Positions 12,019 through 22,970 of a stretch of 64,000 bases of DNA are shown one piece after another. Origin of the DNA: Microbotryum silenes-acaulis (taxonomy: Eukaryota; Basidiomycota; Microbotryomycetes; Microbotryales; Microbotryaceae); the NCBI GenBank assembly GCA_003665825.1, contig QPFY01000004.1, forward strand, positions 1,116,001 through 1,180,000, in the 5' to 3' direction. Position 1 is the stretch's first letter, and the number at the start of each line of letters is the position of its first letter. Below the pieces are notes generated by a model. That model ran no database searches, had not been told where the DNA came from, and worked only from the letters and a program-made list of their open reading frames with translations. The translations under genes and the position numbers were made by a program.

Positions 12019-12623
12019 TCACGGCCCGGCGGTGCCGACTTGCTGATGCATGTCCTCGATCGACTGCATGCCGTGTTCTTTGATCCATGCCTCGTCGGTC
12101 CAGACTGCACGAAAAAAGGCCGACCGATCAGTGGCTCCCTTCGAGGTGGTGGGTGACACACAACTGGGCGCGGTGGACTGACTAGCTCTGTTGCCCATAC
12201 CGGGCTTGAGTCCCTTGGGCGGTTTGGCCATGTTGACTTTGAGGGTTCTCCCCTTGTTGGAAGGGTCGGTGAGTTCGTTTTGGTGCATGTTGTCGATCGC
12301 GTCGAGCGCGGATTCGAGCGAGGAGAAGGACACGAACGCGAAGCCGCGGTGGCGCGATTCTGAGCAGACACAGGTAGCACTAAATGGGTAAGATGGACAG
12401 TGACGAGTCTCGATGGCATGACTGACTGTTGACGGGGTCGGGGGGAAGTTGAATGTCGACGACTTGACCAAACGGCAGGAACGCCGACTCCAAGGTCGTG
12501 GCCGAGGTCTCGCTCGAGAAGCCTCCAACGTAGATTGTTTTCTGATGGTCACAGAAGAGTGGATCAGTCGAATGAATCAAACTGCACGGTGATTGCGCTG
12601 GGACTGACCGTTTCGTCGGCCAT
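12019..12623 (-). CDS. RRM protein resembling the N-terminal half of cyclophilin E (CYP33), without cyclophilin domain
   Basis: Exons in transcript order: 12623-12609, 12541-12427, 12359-12183, 12104-12019; 130 residues. One RRM at about residues 6-85: RNP2 is TIYVGGF and RNP1 is HRGFAFVSF, with NMHQNELTDPSNKGRTLKVN between the last helix and strand. After the RRM come KPPKGLKPGMGNRA and IWTDEAWIKEHG, the counterpart of the linker (VWSDDDWLKK) that joins the RRM to the peptidyl-prolyl isomerase domain in animal PPIE. Here the protein ends 20 residues later. PPIE acts in the spliceosome and binds RNA and chromatin proteins; a splicing role here is inference. The gene is divergent from the alpha/beta hydrolase. 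Confidence 0.87.
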
Positions 12624-12869
12624 GGCTGCGCCGTGTACCAGTCAGGTGTGGAGAGAACTTGACCCAAAGTTCAAACGCGCGTGCGGAGCGGAGGGACTTC
12701 GCCGACTTGGGTCGACGCTGGTCGATTCGGGGCCCATTCGGGAAGTGGTTTCCGTCGAGCTTCACTTCCGGCTCCCATCATGAGGCCGAACGAGAGGTGC
12801 GAACAACAGTCTTTCTCTCTCACTTTACCACATTCCTCCCTCTCTATTTGCCACTATAACACCTAAGCC
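12624..12869. promoter_or_regulatory. Divergent promoter region between the RRM gene and the hydrolase gene
   Basis: 246 bp lie between two start codons on opposite strands. The right half (12800-12860) is rich in pyrimidines and resembles a leader for the hydrolase. No specific operator was identified. Confidence 0.5.
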
Positions 12870-13902
12870 ATGGTCGATTCAGGCGTCGTGACGCTGCAAC
12901 CGAGCGGGCGGCAACTGTTCGTCTCGGTCATCGACCGCCCCACATCCGATGCTCCGCCGACCGTGTTCTGTCAGTCTCAATTCCCTCTCTCGGCAGTAGA
13001 GGCACGAGTGCAGTTCAGCGGTTTTCTAAATACTACCGTATTGGGCCTTCTCACAGTTCTCCACGGCCTGGGATCATCCCATACCTTCTACGAGGCCGCG
13101 CTCTCGCAAAGCACCTCTCGACTCATCTCGTACGACTTCAACGGCCACGGACTTTCCCCCTTACAAACCCCTCTGTCGATCGATTCCTTGGCCAATGATC
13201 TCAAGGAATTGATGGATCATTTTGGGGTCGAGAGCGCAAGAGGAATCGTCGCCCATTCGATGAGTGGATTGGTTGCAACTACTTTCGCGAGCAAGTGGCC
13301 CGAGAAGGTTGAGAAGCTCGGTAAGGACAACGTTGCGGCTCCCCTTGGCGTGGCTTCACATAGGGTGGCGGTGGAAGCTGATTTCGGCCGTCCGTGTGCC
13401 GCCTCCTCTCATCCCTCGTGTAAAAATCTCAGTCCTCCTCGGCCCCATGTCGGCCCTTCCCGACTCGACCAAAGCCGTCATGAGACAACGAGCAGCGAGC
13501 GTTTCTTCATGCGGGCTATCGTCTATTGTCTCCAAAATCGCCGAATCTGCCACCTCTTCGCGCACCAAGAAAGAGTCACCCTTGACGCTGTCACTGATTC
13601 GAGCGCTCGTGCTCGGAACGAACCCCCAAGCTTATGCCGCTGCGTGTGAAGCTTTAGCGAGCGCCCAAGATCCCGACTATACCCAGATCCGAAGCAAAGT
13701 GGTCATTATTGGAGGGTCGGAAGATTACCTCAGTGATGGGAAGATGATCGACGCCATTGTGGGCAAGATCAATGCGCCGAGATCGACCGAGAGCTCTGTG
13801 GGCCTGGCGAGCAAAGTCGTCCTTGAAGGTGTGGGACATTGGATTGCGATTGAAGATCCGAAACGGGTTGCGCAGGAGTTGAGCAAGTGCTTTGGAATAT
13901 GA
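12870..13902 (+). CDS. Alpha/beta hydrolase, enol-lactonase/esterase type
   Basis: Three exons: 12870-12969, 13057-13320, 13433-13902; 277 residues. The fold is evident from FLHGLGSSHTFYEAAL (oxyanion HG motif, residues 35-49), YDFNGHGLSP, and the nucleophile elbow AHSMSG with Ser101. The acid is probably Asp in GGSEDYLSD, and the base is His257 in GVGHWIAIED. No signal peptide or membrane segment. Its general shape is that of 3-oxoadipate enol-lactonase and related carboxyl-ester hydrolases, but the substrate cannot be read from sequence. About 8 kb away on the other strand is the intradiol dioxygenase, so a link to aromatic catabolism is possible but unproven. Confidence 0.88.
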
Positions 13903-14693
13903 TCTCGGGGAGGGATGAGTGGATCGAATCTCGAATCCCGATCTGGACCAGTCGAGAAATGAAGTTTCGGCGACAGCCAGGCTGAGCTCACTCAGCGTTG
14001 GGTACTATTGCACGGAAGGACGAAAAGGATAAACTCACTTCAGTGGACTCGACACGAGGGAATGCAATGGCGAAGGTTTGAAAGGCGCGAGTTGGGCATC
14101 TCCTGGTGGCGGCCGAATCGTTTCCGCCGGTGAGAAAGAGACAGGGGCTTTTTGCCGCCGGTTTCGCAATCGCACGCCGACGCGCCGTCCGCTCGGGTGA
14201 CCTGGGGTTTTGCGTCGTCGTCGACCCGGGAGTTGATCCACAGGACACGGGAAATGTATGGTCACTGTGGTCAATAGCTTGCTTGGGCCCGGCCCGATTT
14301 GCCTTCAAGTTGCTCTGACGGTTGTAGCGTGTTCCGATCCGTTGTAGCCCTTGCACCTGGCAGACTAAAGTCGGGACTGGCCGGGTGGTTGACGTGGCCC
14401 AACTGCGACCGAAAGTGCTGCCTGGTGCTAGCGCTGACGTAGGGAGCGCAGGGGAGCGCCTGGGGGTTCAAGTTGGGGACTCGACTGTCCGAGACCAAGC
14501 GTCGCCCGCGCTGGCCCGCGTGCGGAGACGCGCGGTTGCCTGAGACTGCCTGAGATTCCCGAGTCCAAAGTCGACCCGACCCAACTCTGTTGCGTAGCTT
14601 CTCATCCTCCCCCCCCCCCCCCCCCCCCACTCTTCTTCTCGGAATAATTTCTAGAATCACCCTTCCCCTCCTCTCTCCGCTTCGATTTTGATC
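13903..14693. other. Intergenic: hydrolase 3' flank and ACC1 upstream region with a 20-C run
   Basis: 791 bp without a recognisable gene. It includes an uninterrupted run of 20 C at 14609-14628, 65 bases before the ACC1 start codon, within a pyrimidine-rich stretch that probably forms the ACC1 leader or a leader intron. Confidence 0.5.
14609..14628. repeat. 20-base C run upstream of ACC1
   Basis: Homopolymer in the pyrimidine-rich leader region, ending 65 bases before the ACC1 ATG and on the sense strand. Confidence 0.85.
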
Positions 14694-17600
14694 ATGGATG
14701 CGATCAAGTCGGTGCTGAGTGGTGGGTCGTCGCACCAGTCGACCAACGGCACCACCGCTTCGACCGGTTCCGCCCCCACCCAACAAGCAGCATCATCCTC
14801 GGCTGCGGCCACTGCACCTGTGCCGGATGCGCACGCCGCTGAGCACGCTAAGGTGCAACATTTCGTTGGTGGGTGGGCAAGCTGGTCGCGTTCTGTGTAT
14901 ACAGCATGCACCTGCTGACTCTGTTACTCCCTCCATCTCGTCTTGCGCTTGCGCTCCTGGCTGAACCTCTCGGCCCGACTGTGATTGCTGGCGCTGCCTC
15001 GTCCACTCGGCTTCGCACATTTCCGTCGGCGTCGCGGGGGTGACAGGTGGACACTCGCTCGACGTCGCCGCACCGAGTCGTGTTGCCGACTTTGTCAGGT
15101 CAAGGGGTGGTCACACCGTTATTACCAAGGTCAGTGGCATCATACTCACCAACCTCCGCACTCGCTTCTGCACCACTGACAATGATGATCGCCTCTCGCT
15201 CGCCACAACCCCAACCGATTCTCCGAACCAGGTCTTGATCGCCAACAATGGTCAGTGCTCGCGTCGGTCCGCCCGCATCTTCCCTAGGATTTGGAACTAA
15301 AGCATCGTCATTTCCACTCGTTGCACGTTCCTATAGGTATCGCTGCCGTCAAGGAGATCCGCTCGATTCGCAAGTGGGCCTACGAGACCTTTGGGTCCGA
15401 GCGTGCGATCGAGTTCACCGTCATGGCCACCCCCGAGGATCTCAAAGTCAACGCCGACTACATCCGCATGGCCGACCAATACGTTGAGGTCCCCGGTGGC
15501 ACCAACAACAACAACTACGCCAACGTCGACGTCATCGTCGATGTCGCTGAGCGCGCCGCCGTGCACGCCGTATGGGCCGGGTGGTGAGTGGGGATTTGCC
15601 GCTGGCTTGATGCTCGATGCATTTCTGGCTGTGTTGCAGTCTGATACGTGGCTGATGAGTCGCGTTACAATGCTGCTCCCTCCCGATATCGCTTCCCACC
15701 ACTGTGTGTGCTCCCGATCCACCTCGTTGTTCCTTCGCTGTGACTGGACAATAGGGGCCATGCCTCCGAGAACCCGCGCCTCCCCGAATCCCTCGCTGCC
15801 TCAAAGCAAAAGATCGTCTTCATCGGACCGCCAGGATCGGCGATGCGTTCGTTGGGTGACAAGATCAGCTCGACCATCGTCGCGCAGTCGGCCCAAGTGC
15901 CCTGCATGGACTGGTCCGGGACCGGTGTCGAGGAGACCGTCATGTCCCCCGACGGCTACGTCACCGTCGCTGACGACGTCTACGCCCAAGCCTGCGTTTC
16001 CGGCGCCGAGGACGGTCTCGTCAAGGCCGAAAAGATCGGGTACCCCGTCATGATCAAGGCCAGTGAAGGTGGAGGAGGTAAAGGTATTCGCATGGTCGCC
16101 AAGTCCGAGGATTTCAAGCAGTCGTTCGGTGCCGTTCAAGGAGAAGTACCTGGTAAGTTGATTGGCTCCTACGCATACCATCGAGCCGAGGGGGCCGTTT
16201 CACTGATCATACGCGACTGTTGCGCTCGACCGACCAGGTTCGCCCATCTTCATCATGAAGCTCGCTGGAGCGGCTCGCCATTTGGAGGTGCAAGTTCTGG
16301 CCGATCAGTACGGCAACGCCATCTCGTTGTTCGGTCGTGATTGCTCGGTTCAACGTCGCCACCAAAAGATCATTGAAGAGGCGCCCGTCACGATCGCGGG
16401 CCCCGAAAAGTTCGAGCAAATGGAGAAGGCGGCCGTGCGCTTGGCCAAACTTGTCGGCTACGTTTCGGCCGGTACGACCGAGTTCTTGTACTCGGCCGCC
16501 GATGACAACTTCTACTTCCTCGAGTTGAACCCGCGTCTCCAAGTCGAGCACCCCACCACCGAGATGGTCTCCGGTGTCAACCTTCCCGCTGCGCAACTGC
16601 AGATCGCCATGGGTATCCCCCTCCACCGTATCCGCGACATCCGAACCCTGTACGGCAAGTCTCCACACGGAGAGTCCAAGATCGACTTCGACTTTGAGGA
16701 CCCCACTTCGGCTGAGACGCAGCGCAAGCCCTCTCCCAAGGGTCACGTCGTCGCTGTCCGTATTACCGCCGAGAACCCGGACGCCGGTTTCAAGCCCTCT
16801 TCCGGTACGCTGCAAGAGCTCAATTTCCGGTCGTCGACGAACGTATGGGGTTACTTCTCCGTCGCCGCTGCCGGCGGTCTCCACGAGTTCGCCGACTCCC
16901 AGTTCGGTCACATCTTTGCTTACGGCTCGGACCGAAGCGAAGCACGCAAGAACATGGTCGTGGCTCTGAAGGAGTTGTCGATTCGTGGTGACTTCCGTAC
17001 AACGGTCGAGTACCTCATCAAGCTACTCGAGACCGAGGCCTTCGAGTCCAACACGATCACGACCGCTTGGCTCGACAACCTCATCTCGGAGCGACTCACC
17101 GCCGAGCGACCCGACACGACCTTGGCCATCATCTGTGGTGCCGTCGCCAAGGCCCACCTCGCGACCGAGGCCAACATCGCCGAGTACAAGCGCGTGCTCG
17201 AGAAGGGTCAGTCGCCCGCCCGCGAGCTCTTGGCGACCGTCGTGCCGCTCGAGTTCGTGCTCGAAGACGTCAAGTACCGTGCCACGGCCTCGCGCTCGTC
17301 GCCTACCAGTTGGTCGATCTACATCAACGGCTCGTCCGTCTCGGTCGGGTTGCGCCCCCTCGCCGACGGTGGTCTTCTTGTGCTCCTCGACGGCCGCTCT
17401 TACACCTGCTACGGCAAGGAGGAAGTCGGAGCGTTGAGGTTGTCGATCGACTCGCGCACCGTGCTCGTTGCGCAAGAGAACGACCCTACGCAATTGAGGT
17501 CCCCTTCGCCCGGTAAACTCGTGCGCTACTTCATCGAGTCCGGCGAGCACGTCAGCAAGGGACAAGCCTATGCCGAAATTGAGGTCATGAAGGTAAGTCG

Positions 17601-20600
17601 TCGGCTGCGACTACAATAGGTGGCAAGAAAGAGAGTGTTGGGATGCTGACAGTGCCTTAACCGACGCCTTCCCTCATATCAGATGATCATGCCTTTGATT
17701 GCCGCCGAAGACGGTATCGCGCAATTCATCAAGCAACCGGGAGTTACGCTCGAAGCCGGTGCCATCATCGGCATCCTCTCGCTCGACGACCCCAGCCGAG
17801 TCAACCATGCCAAGCCCTTTGACGGCCAATTGCCCCAACTCGGTCTCCCTTCGATCGTCGGCACCAAGCCCCACCAGCGCTTCGCCTACCTGCGTGACAT
17901 CCTCGGCAACATCCTCGCCGGTTACGACAACCAGTCGATTATGCAGCCAACGATTAAGGAGCTCATTACCGTCCTGCGCAACCCCGAGTTACCTTATGGT
18001 GAGGCCCACGCTGTCCTCTCGACTTTGGGTGGACGCATGCCCGCTGCGCTCGAAGCCTCGGTTCGCCAGACGATCGAGGCCGCCCACGTCAACAAGGCCG
18101 AATTTCCCTCCGCCAAGGTACGCAAGCAAATTGAGGCCGCCCTCGAGGCGTCACGCCCCGCCGAGGCTGCGAGCCTTCGCCTGACCCTCGGTAGTCTCCT
18201 TGACATCGTCGAGCGATACCGCGGCGGACTCAAAGGCCACGAATGGCTCACGGTCGCTTCGGTCATGAACGCCTACCTCGAGACTGAGAAGCTTTTCAGC
18301 GGCCGCGAGGACGACGTCGTTCTCGAACTCCGTGACACGCACCGCGACGATCTCGACGTTGTCGTTCGAGCCGTCTTGTCGCACTACAAGGCCGCGAGTA
18401 AGAATGCGCTCATCTTGGCTTTGCTCGAACTCGTCAAAGAGTCGTCCGAATCGCTTCAAGTCATCGAAGCAACCTTCGCGCCCGTTCTCAAGGAGCTGGC
18501 TGATCTCGACTCCAAGGCGACGTCCAAGGTCTCCCTCAAGGCCCGCGAGGTGCTCATCCATTGCCAGCTGCCCTCGCTCGACGAACGTCTCGTCCAGCTC
18601 GAGCAGATCCTCAAGGCCTCGGTCACGCAAACCACCTACGGGGAATCCGCCGTCGTCCCTCGTGCCCCTCGTGCTGATATCCTCAAGGACGTCATCGACT
18701 CGCGCTTCACCGTCTTCGACGTGTTGCCGACGTTCTTCCGCCACGCCGATCAATGGGTCGGTCTCGCTGCGCTCGAGATGTACGTCCGACGCGCCTACAA
18801 GGCCTACAACATCATCAATATCGAGCACGTCGAATCTGACGAGGCCGAGAGCGAGCCTTCGACCGTCTTCTGGACTTTCCGTATGCGCAAGGCCGGCGGC
18901 GAGTCGGGTCCCGTCACCCCTTCGACGGGCCTCACCTCGCAGAGGACCGCGTCGTACTCGGACTTGACGTTCCTGCTTTCGCGCGCCCAAGAAGAGCCGA
19001 TCCGCTACGGTTCGATGTTCGCCACCGCGTCGCTCAACAACTTGGCCCACGAGCTCAAGACCGTGCTCGCGCACTACCCGAGCACGGCCACCAACCCCGC
19101 CGCGCCCCTGGTCTCGAGTCAAAGCAACTGGAACGTGTGCAATGTCTCCCTCAACGTCTCGCCGTCGACGACCGTGGCCGACGAGGACCAGCTCCGCACC
19201 CAGTTCGCCGAGTTGATCAACTCGATGTCGAACGAGCTCGACCGTCGCTCCATGCGCCGTGTGACGCTCCTCATCTGCCGCGAAGGCTACTACCCCTCGT
19301 ACTTCACCCTGCGCAAGGATGCGGGCATGTGGAAAGAGCTGTCGACGATCCGCGATATCGAGCCCGCCCTCGCTTGGCAACTCGAGCTTGCCCGCTTGTC
19401 CAACTTCCACCTCACCCCGACCCCGACCGAGAACCGACAGGTGCACATCTACTACGCCGTCGCCAAGGAGAACTCGGGTGATTGCCGCTTCTTCGTGCGC
19501 GCTCTCGTCCGCCCCGGTCCCCTCCGTGGCAATATGCGCACGCTCGACTACCTCGTTTCGGAGTCCGACCGTCTCGTTGCCGACGTCTTGGACACGCTCG
19601 AGGTTGTCTCGGCCACTCGCCGTACCGCGGATGGTAACCACATTTCGGTGAGTTGGCCCAGACAAGGTTGGCCCTAACTCTAGTCCAATCACCCCATCTG
19701 ACGCTTTTGATCCTTCCAATCTTCACAGCTCAACTTCATCTATTCGCTCCGCCTCGACTTTGAGGACGTGCAAACCGCCCTTGCTGGTTTCATCGACCGA
19801 CATGGCAAGCGATTCTGGCGCCTCCGCGTCACCGGCGCCGAGATCCGCATGGTCATCGAGGACGCGCAGGGCAACATCCAGCCCATCCGCGCCATCATCG
19901 AGAACGTTTCGGGCTTCGTCGTCAAATACGAGGCCTACCGAGAAGTCACGACCGAGAAAGGCATCGTCATCTTGAAGTCGATCGGCCCCCAGGGTGCGCT
20001 CCACCTACAGCCCGTCAACTTCCCGTACCCGACCAAGGAATGGCTGCAGCCTAAGCGCTACAGGGCGCACGTTGTCGGTACGACCTACGCCTACGATTTC
20101 CCCGACTTGTTCCGTCAAGCCATCCGCAAGCAGTGGAAGGCCGCGAGCAGGACCGCCCCTAGCGATCCCCTCGTCGCCAAGGAGCTTGTTTCGGACGAGT
20201 TTGGCAACCCTCAGGAAGTCGCGCGAGCGCCGGGAACGAACAACATCGGTATGGTCGGTTGGATCTACACGATCCTCACTCCCGAGTATCCCACTGGTCG
20301 CCGCATCGTGGTCATTGCCAACGACATCACGTTCAAAATTGGTTCGTTCGGACCCGAGGAGGACAAGTTCTTCCACGCCGTAACCCGACTCGCACGCCGG
20401 CTCGGCTTGCCCCGCATCTATCTCTCGGCCAATTCGGGTGCTCGACTCGGTATCGCCGATGAGCTCGTCGAATTGATCTCCGCGGCCTGGAACGACCCCG
20501 CCCGACCTGAGAAGGGCTTCAAGTACCTCTACATCACCCCCGAGAAGCTCGGCGAACTTCAGAACAAGGGCGAGAAGAGCGTCATTACGAAGAAGGTTGT

Positions 20601-22427
20601 CGACGAGGCGACGGGCGAGACACAGTACCAGATCACCGATATCATCGGTCTGCAAGATGGTCTCGGTGTCGAATCCCTCAAGGGCTCGGGTCTCATCGCC
20701 GGTGAGACGTCGCGAGCCTACGACGACATCTTCACCATCACCCTCGTCACGGCACGATCCGTTGGTATCGGTGCCTACCTCGTTCGCCTCGGTCAGCGTG
20801 CGATCCAAGTCGAGGGCCAACCGATCATCCTCACGGGTGCGGGTGCGCTCAACAAGGTCCTCGGTCGCGAGGTGTACTCGTCTAACTTGCAGCTCGGTGG
20901 CACGCAGATCATGTACAAGAACGGTGTGTCGCACTTGACCGCGGCCAACGATCTCGAGGGTGTCCTGAGCATCGTCAAGTGGTTGGCCTACGTACCCTCT
21001 GCCAAGGGTGCTCCGTTGCCGATCTCGCCTTCGGTTGACACCTGGGATCGAGCCATCGACTACCAACCGATCAAGGGCGCCTATGACCCTCGCTGGTTCC
21101 TCGCTGGGCAAGCCGACGAAACCGACGGGCGATGGCTGTCCGGTTTCTTCGACAAGGACTCGTTCCAAGAGACACTCTCGGGATGGGCCCAGACAGTTGT
21201 AAGTTGTGCCCTGTTGATTTTGGGGTCCAAAGATGCTTACCGTGGAGCTACACTCATTCTTGCAGGTTGTTGGTCGCGCTCGTCTGGGCGGAATCCCGAT
21301 CGGAACAATCGCCGTCGAGACGCGCACCGTCGAGCGAGTCGTCCCCGCCGACCCCGCGAACCCCAGCTCGATGGAGCAGAGGATCATGGAGGCCGGTCAG
21401 GTCTGGTACCCCAACTCGGCGTTCAAGACCGGTCAAGCGATCTTTGACTTCAACCGCGAAGGCCTGCCGTTGATCATCTTTGCCAACTGGCGTGGATTCT
21501 CCGGTGGACAGCAAGACATGTTTGATGAGGTCCTGAAGCGCGGTTCGCTCATTGTCGACGGTCTATCGACGTACAACCAGCCCGCCTTCGTCTACATCGT
21601 TCCCAACGGTGAACTTCGTGGTGGTGCTTGGGTCGTGCTCGACCCGACAATCAACGCCGACGGAATGATGGAGATGTAAGCACACGCATATATACTACAC
21701 AAGGTTTTTTTACAGGGGAATTCACTATCTGACTTCTTGTGTTTCTCCTACTCACAGGTACGCCGACGAGTCCGCACGAGCTGGTGTGCTTGAACCCGAA
21801 GGTATCGTCGAGATCAAGCTGCGCAAGGACAAGTTGGTCGCGATGATGGAACGCCTCGACAAGCCTTACCGTACGCTTAAGGCCAAGACCGTCGATGCAT
21901 CACTTTCGGCCGCCGACGTCACCGCGGCCAAGAACGAGCTCGCCAACCGCGAAAAGATCTTGATGCCGTTGTACTCGCAGATCGCTTTGCAATTTGCCGA
22001 CTTGCACGACCGACCTGCCCGCATGAAGGCCAAGGGAACGATCCGCGATACGCTCGTCTGGTCCGAGTCGAGGCGATACTTCTACCAACGCTTGCTGCGA
22101 CGACTGGCCGAGGAGGACGCTCTTAAGCGCCTCGCCGTCGCCGACCCGACCTTGTCTCGTGAGGCGCGCGTCGACATCGTCAAGGCTGCCATTAACGAGA
22201 GCCAAGCCGATTACGAGAACGACCCCGCCGTCACTAGTGCGCTCGAGCAGCACAAAGCCAAAATCGCCAGTCGTGTCAAGGATGTTCGTTCGAACGCGAT
22301 GGCCGACGTCGTGGCTGCGATGACCAAGGAGGATGGTCAAGGCGTGTTGGAAGGTCTCAAGAGGGCACTCGGCGAGAAGCTGAGCTCGGACGATGTCGCG
22401 ACCCTGCAACGACTATTGCAGATTTGA
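14694..22427 (+). CDS. ACC1: Acetyl-CoA carboxylase, multidomain cytosolic
   Basis: Ten exons: 14694-14868, 15047-15129, 15232-15250, 15337-15583, 15755-16152, 16238-17592, 17683-19647, 19729-21198, 21266-21675, 21758-22427; 2,263 residues, the usual fungal size. The biotin carboxylase region begins [16 protein letters not shown] (about residue 90) and has the ATP grasp GGGGKGIR. The biotin attachment site EVMKM is split exactly after Lys759 by an intron. The carboxyltransferase region includes [13 protein letters not shown] (about residue 1650). No mitochondrial presequence; residues 5-50 are Ser/Thr/Ala-rich. It makes malonyl-CoA from acetyl-CoA, bicarbonate and ATP, the committed step of fatty acid synthesis. 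Exon 3 is only 19 nt. The coding region has strong codon bias, consistent with high expression. Confidence 0.97.
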
Positions 22428-22970
22428 AGGGATCAACGACTTTTGAATATGGATATATCATGTGTTTTGATTTCAATGTTTTTTACCCTAGGGCCTCTTG
22501 CCTTTTCGTTCCCTGCTGTTCGGCTTTCTCTTTCTCTCTTGCTTCGTCACTGCAATAGACTCGTGCGTTGTTACTCTAGAAAGACTGAGTCTGTGAGCAA
22601 ACGAGACCCTCCTCAATCACAGCAGTAGATCCCATGCTTCTCCCACCTATCAATTACCAGTAGTTGGCGGTAGATGATCGCATTGCAATGATCCATTCGC
22701 TCAAAGCAGGCCTGCAAGGCAAGCGGGATTTTTTCCCTGTAGTACGTGTTCAGCATATTGCTCCCGTTCCCCCTGTTTGGCCTACCGAAATACTAGATGA
22801 AAGTCGACGATAATAACACAAACCGCCTACGAAATGCGAGAAGCGAGATACGAGGCGTTGTCCACCAAACCGATACTGGCTGGGGTTGTTTTTTTTGTAG
22901 AACCATGCCTCGCATTGCAGTGCCCAACTGTCAGCCAACATACCAAACCAAGTACTGAAACTAATGAGCT
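22428..22970. other. Intergenic: ACC1 3' flank up to the LINE insertion
   Basis: 543 bp between the ACC1 stop and the 3' end of the retrotransposon. It holds the ACC1 3' untranslated region and an AT-richer stretch including a run of eight T near 22890. No gene was recognised. Confidence 0.4.

Noticed and set aside
18151..19719. Long open frame (522 codons) antisense to ACC1
   Set aside because: It lies fully opposite conserved ACC1 coding sequence; its composition is the mirror of strong GC-rich codon bias and matches no family. The same applies to 20005-21387.
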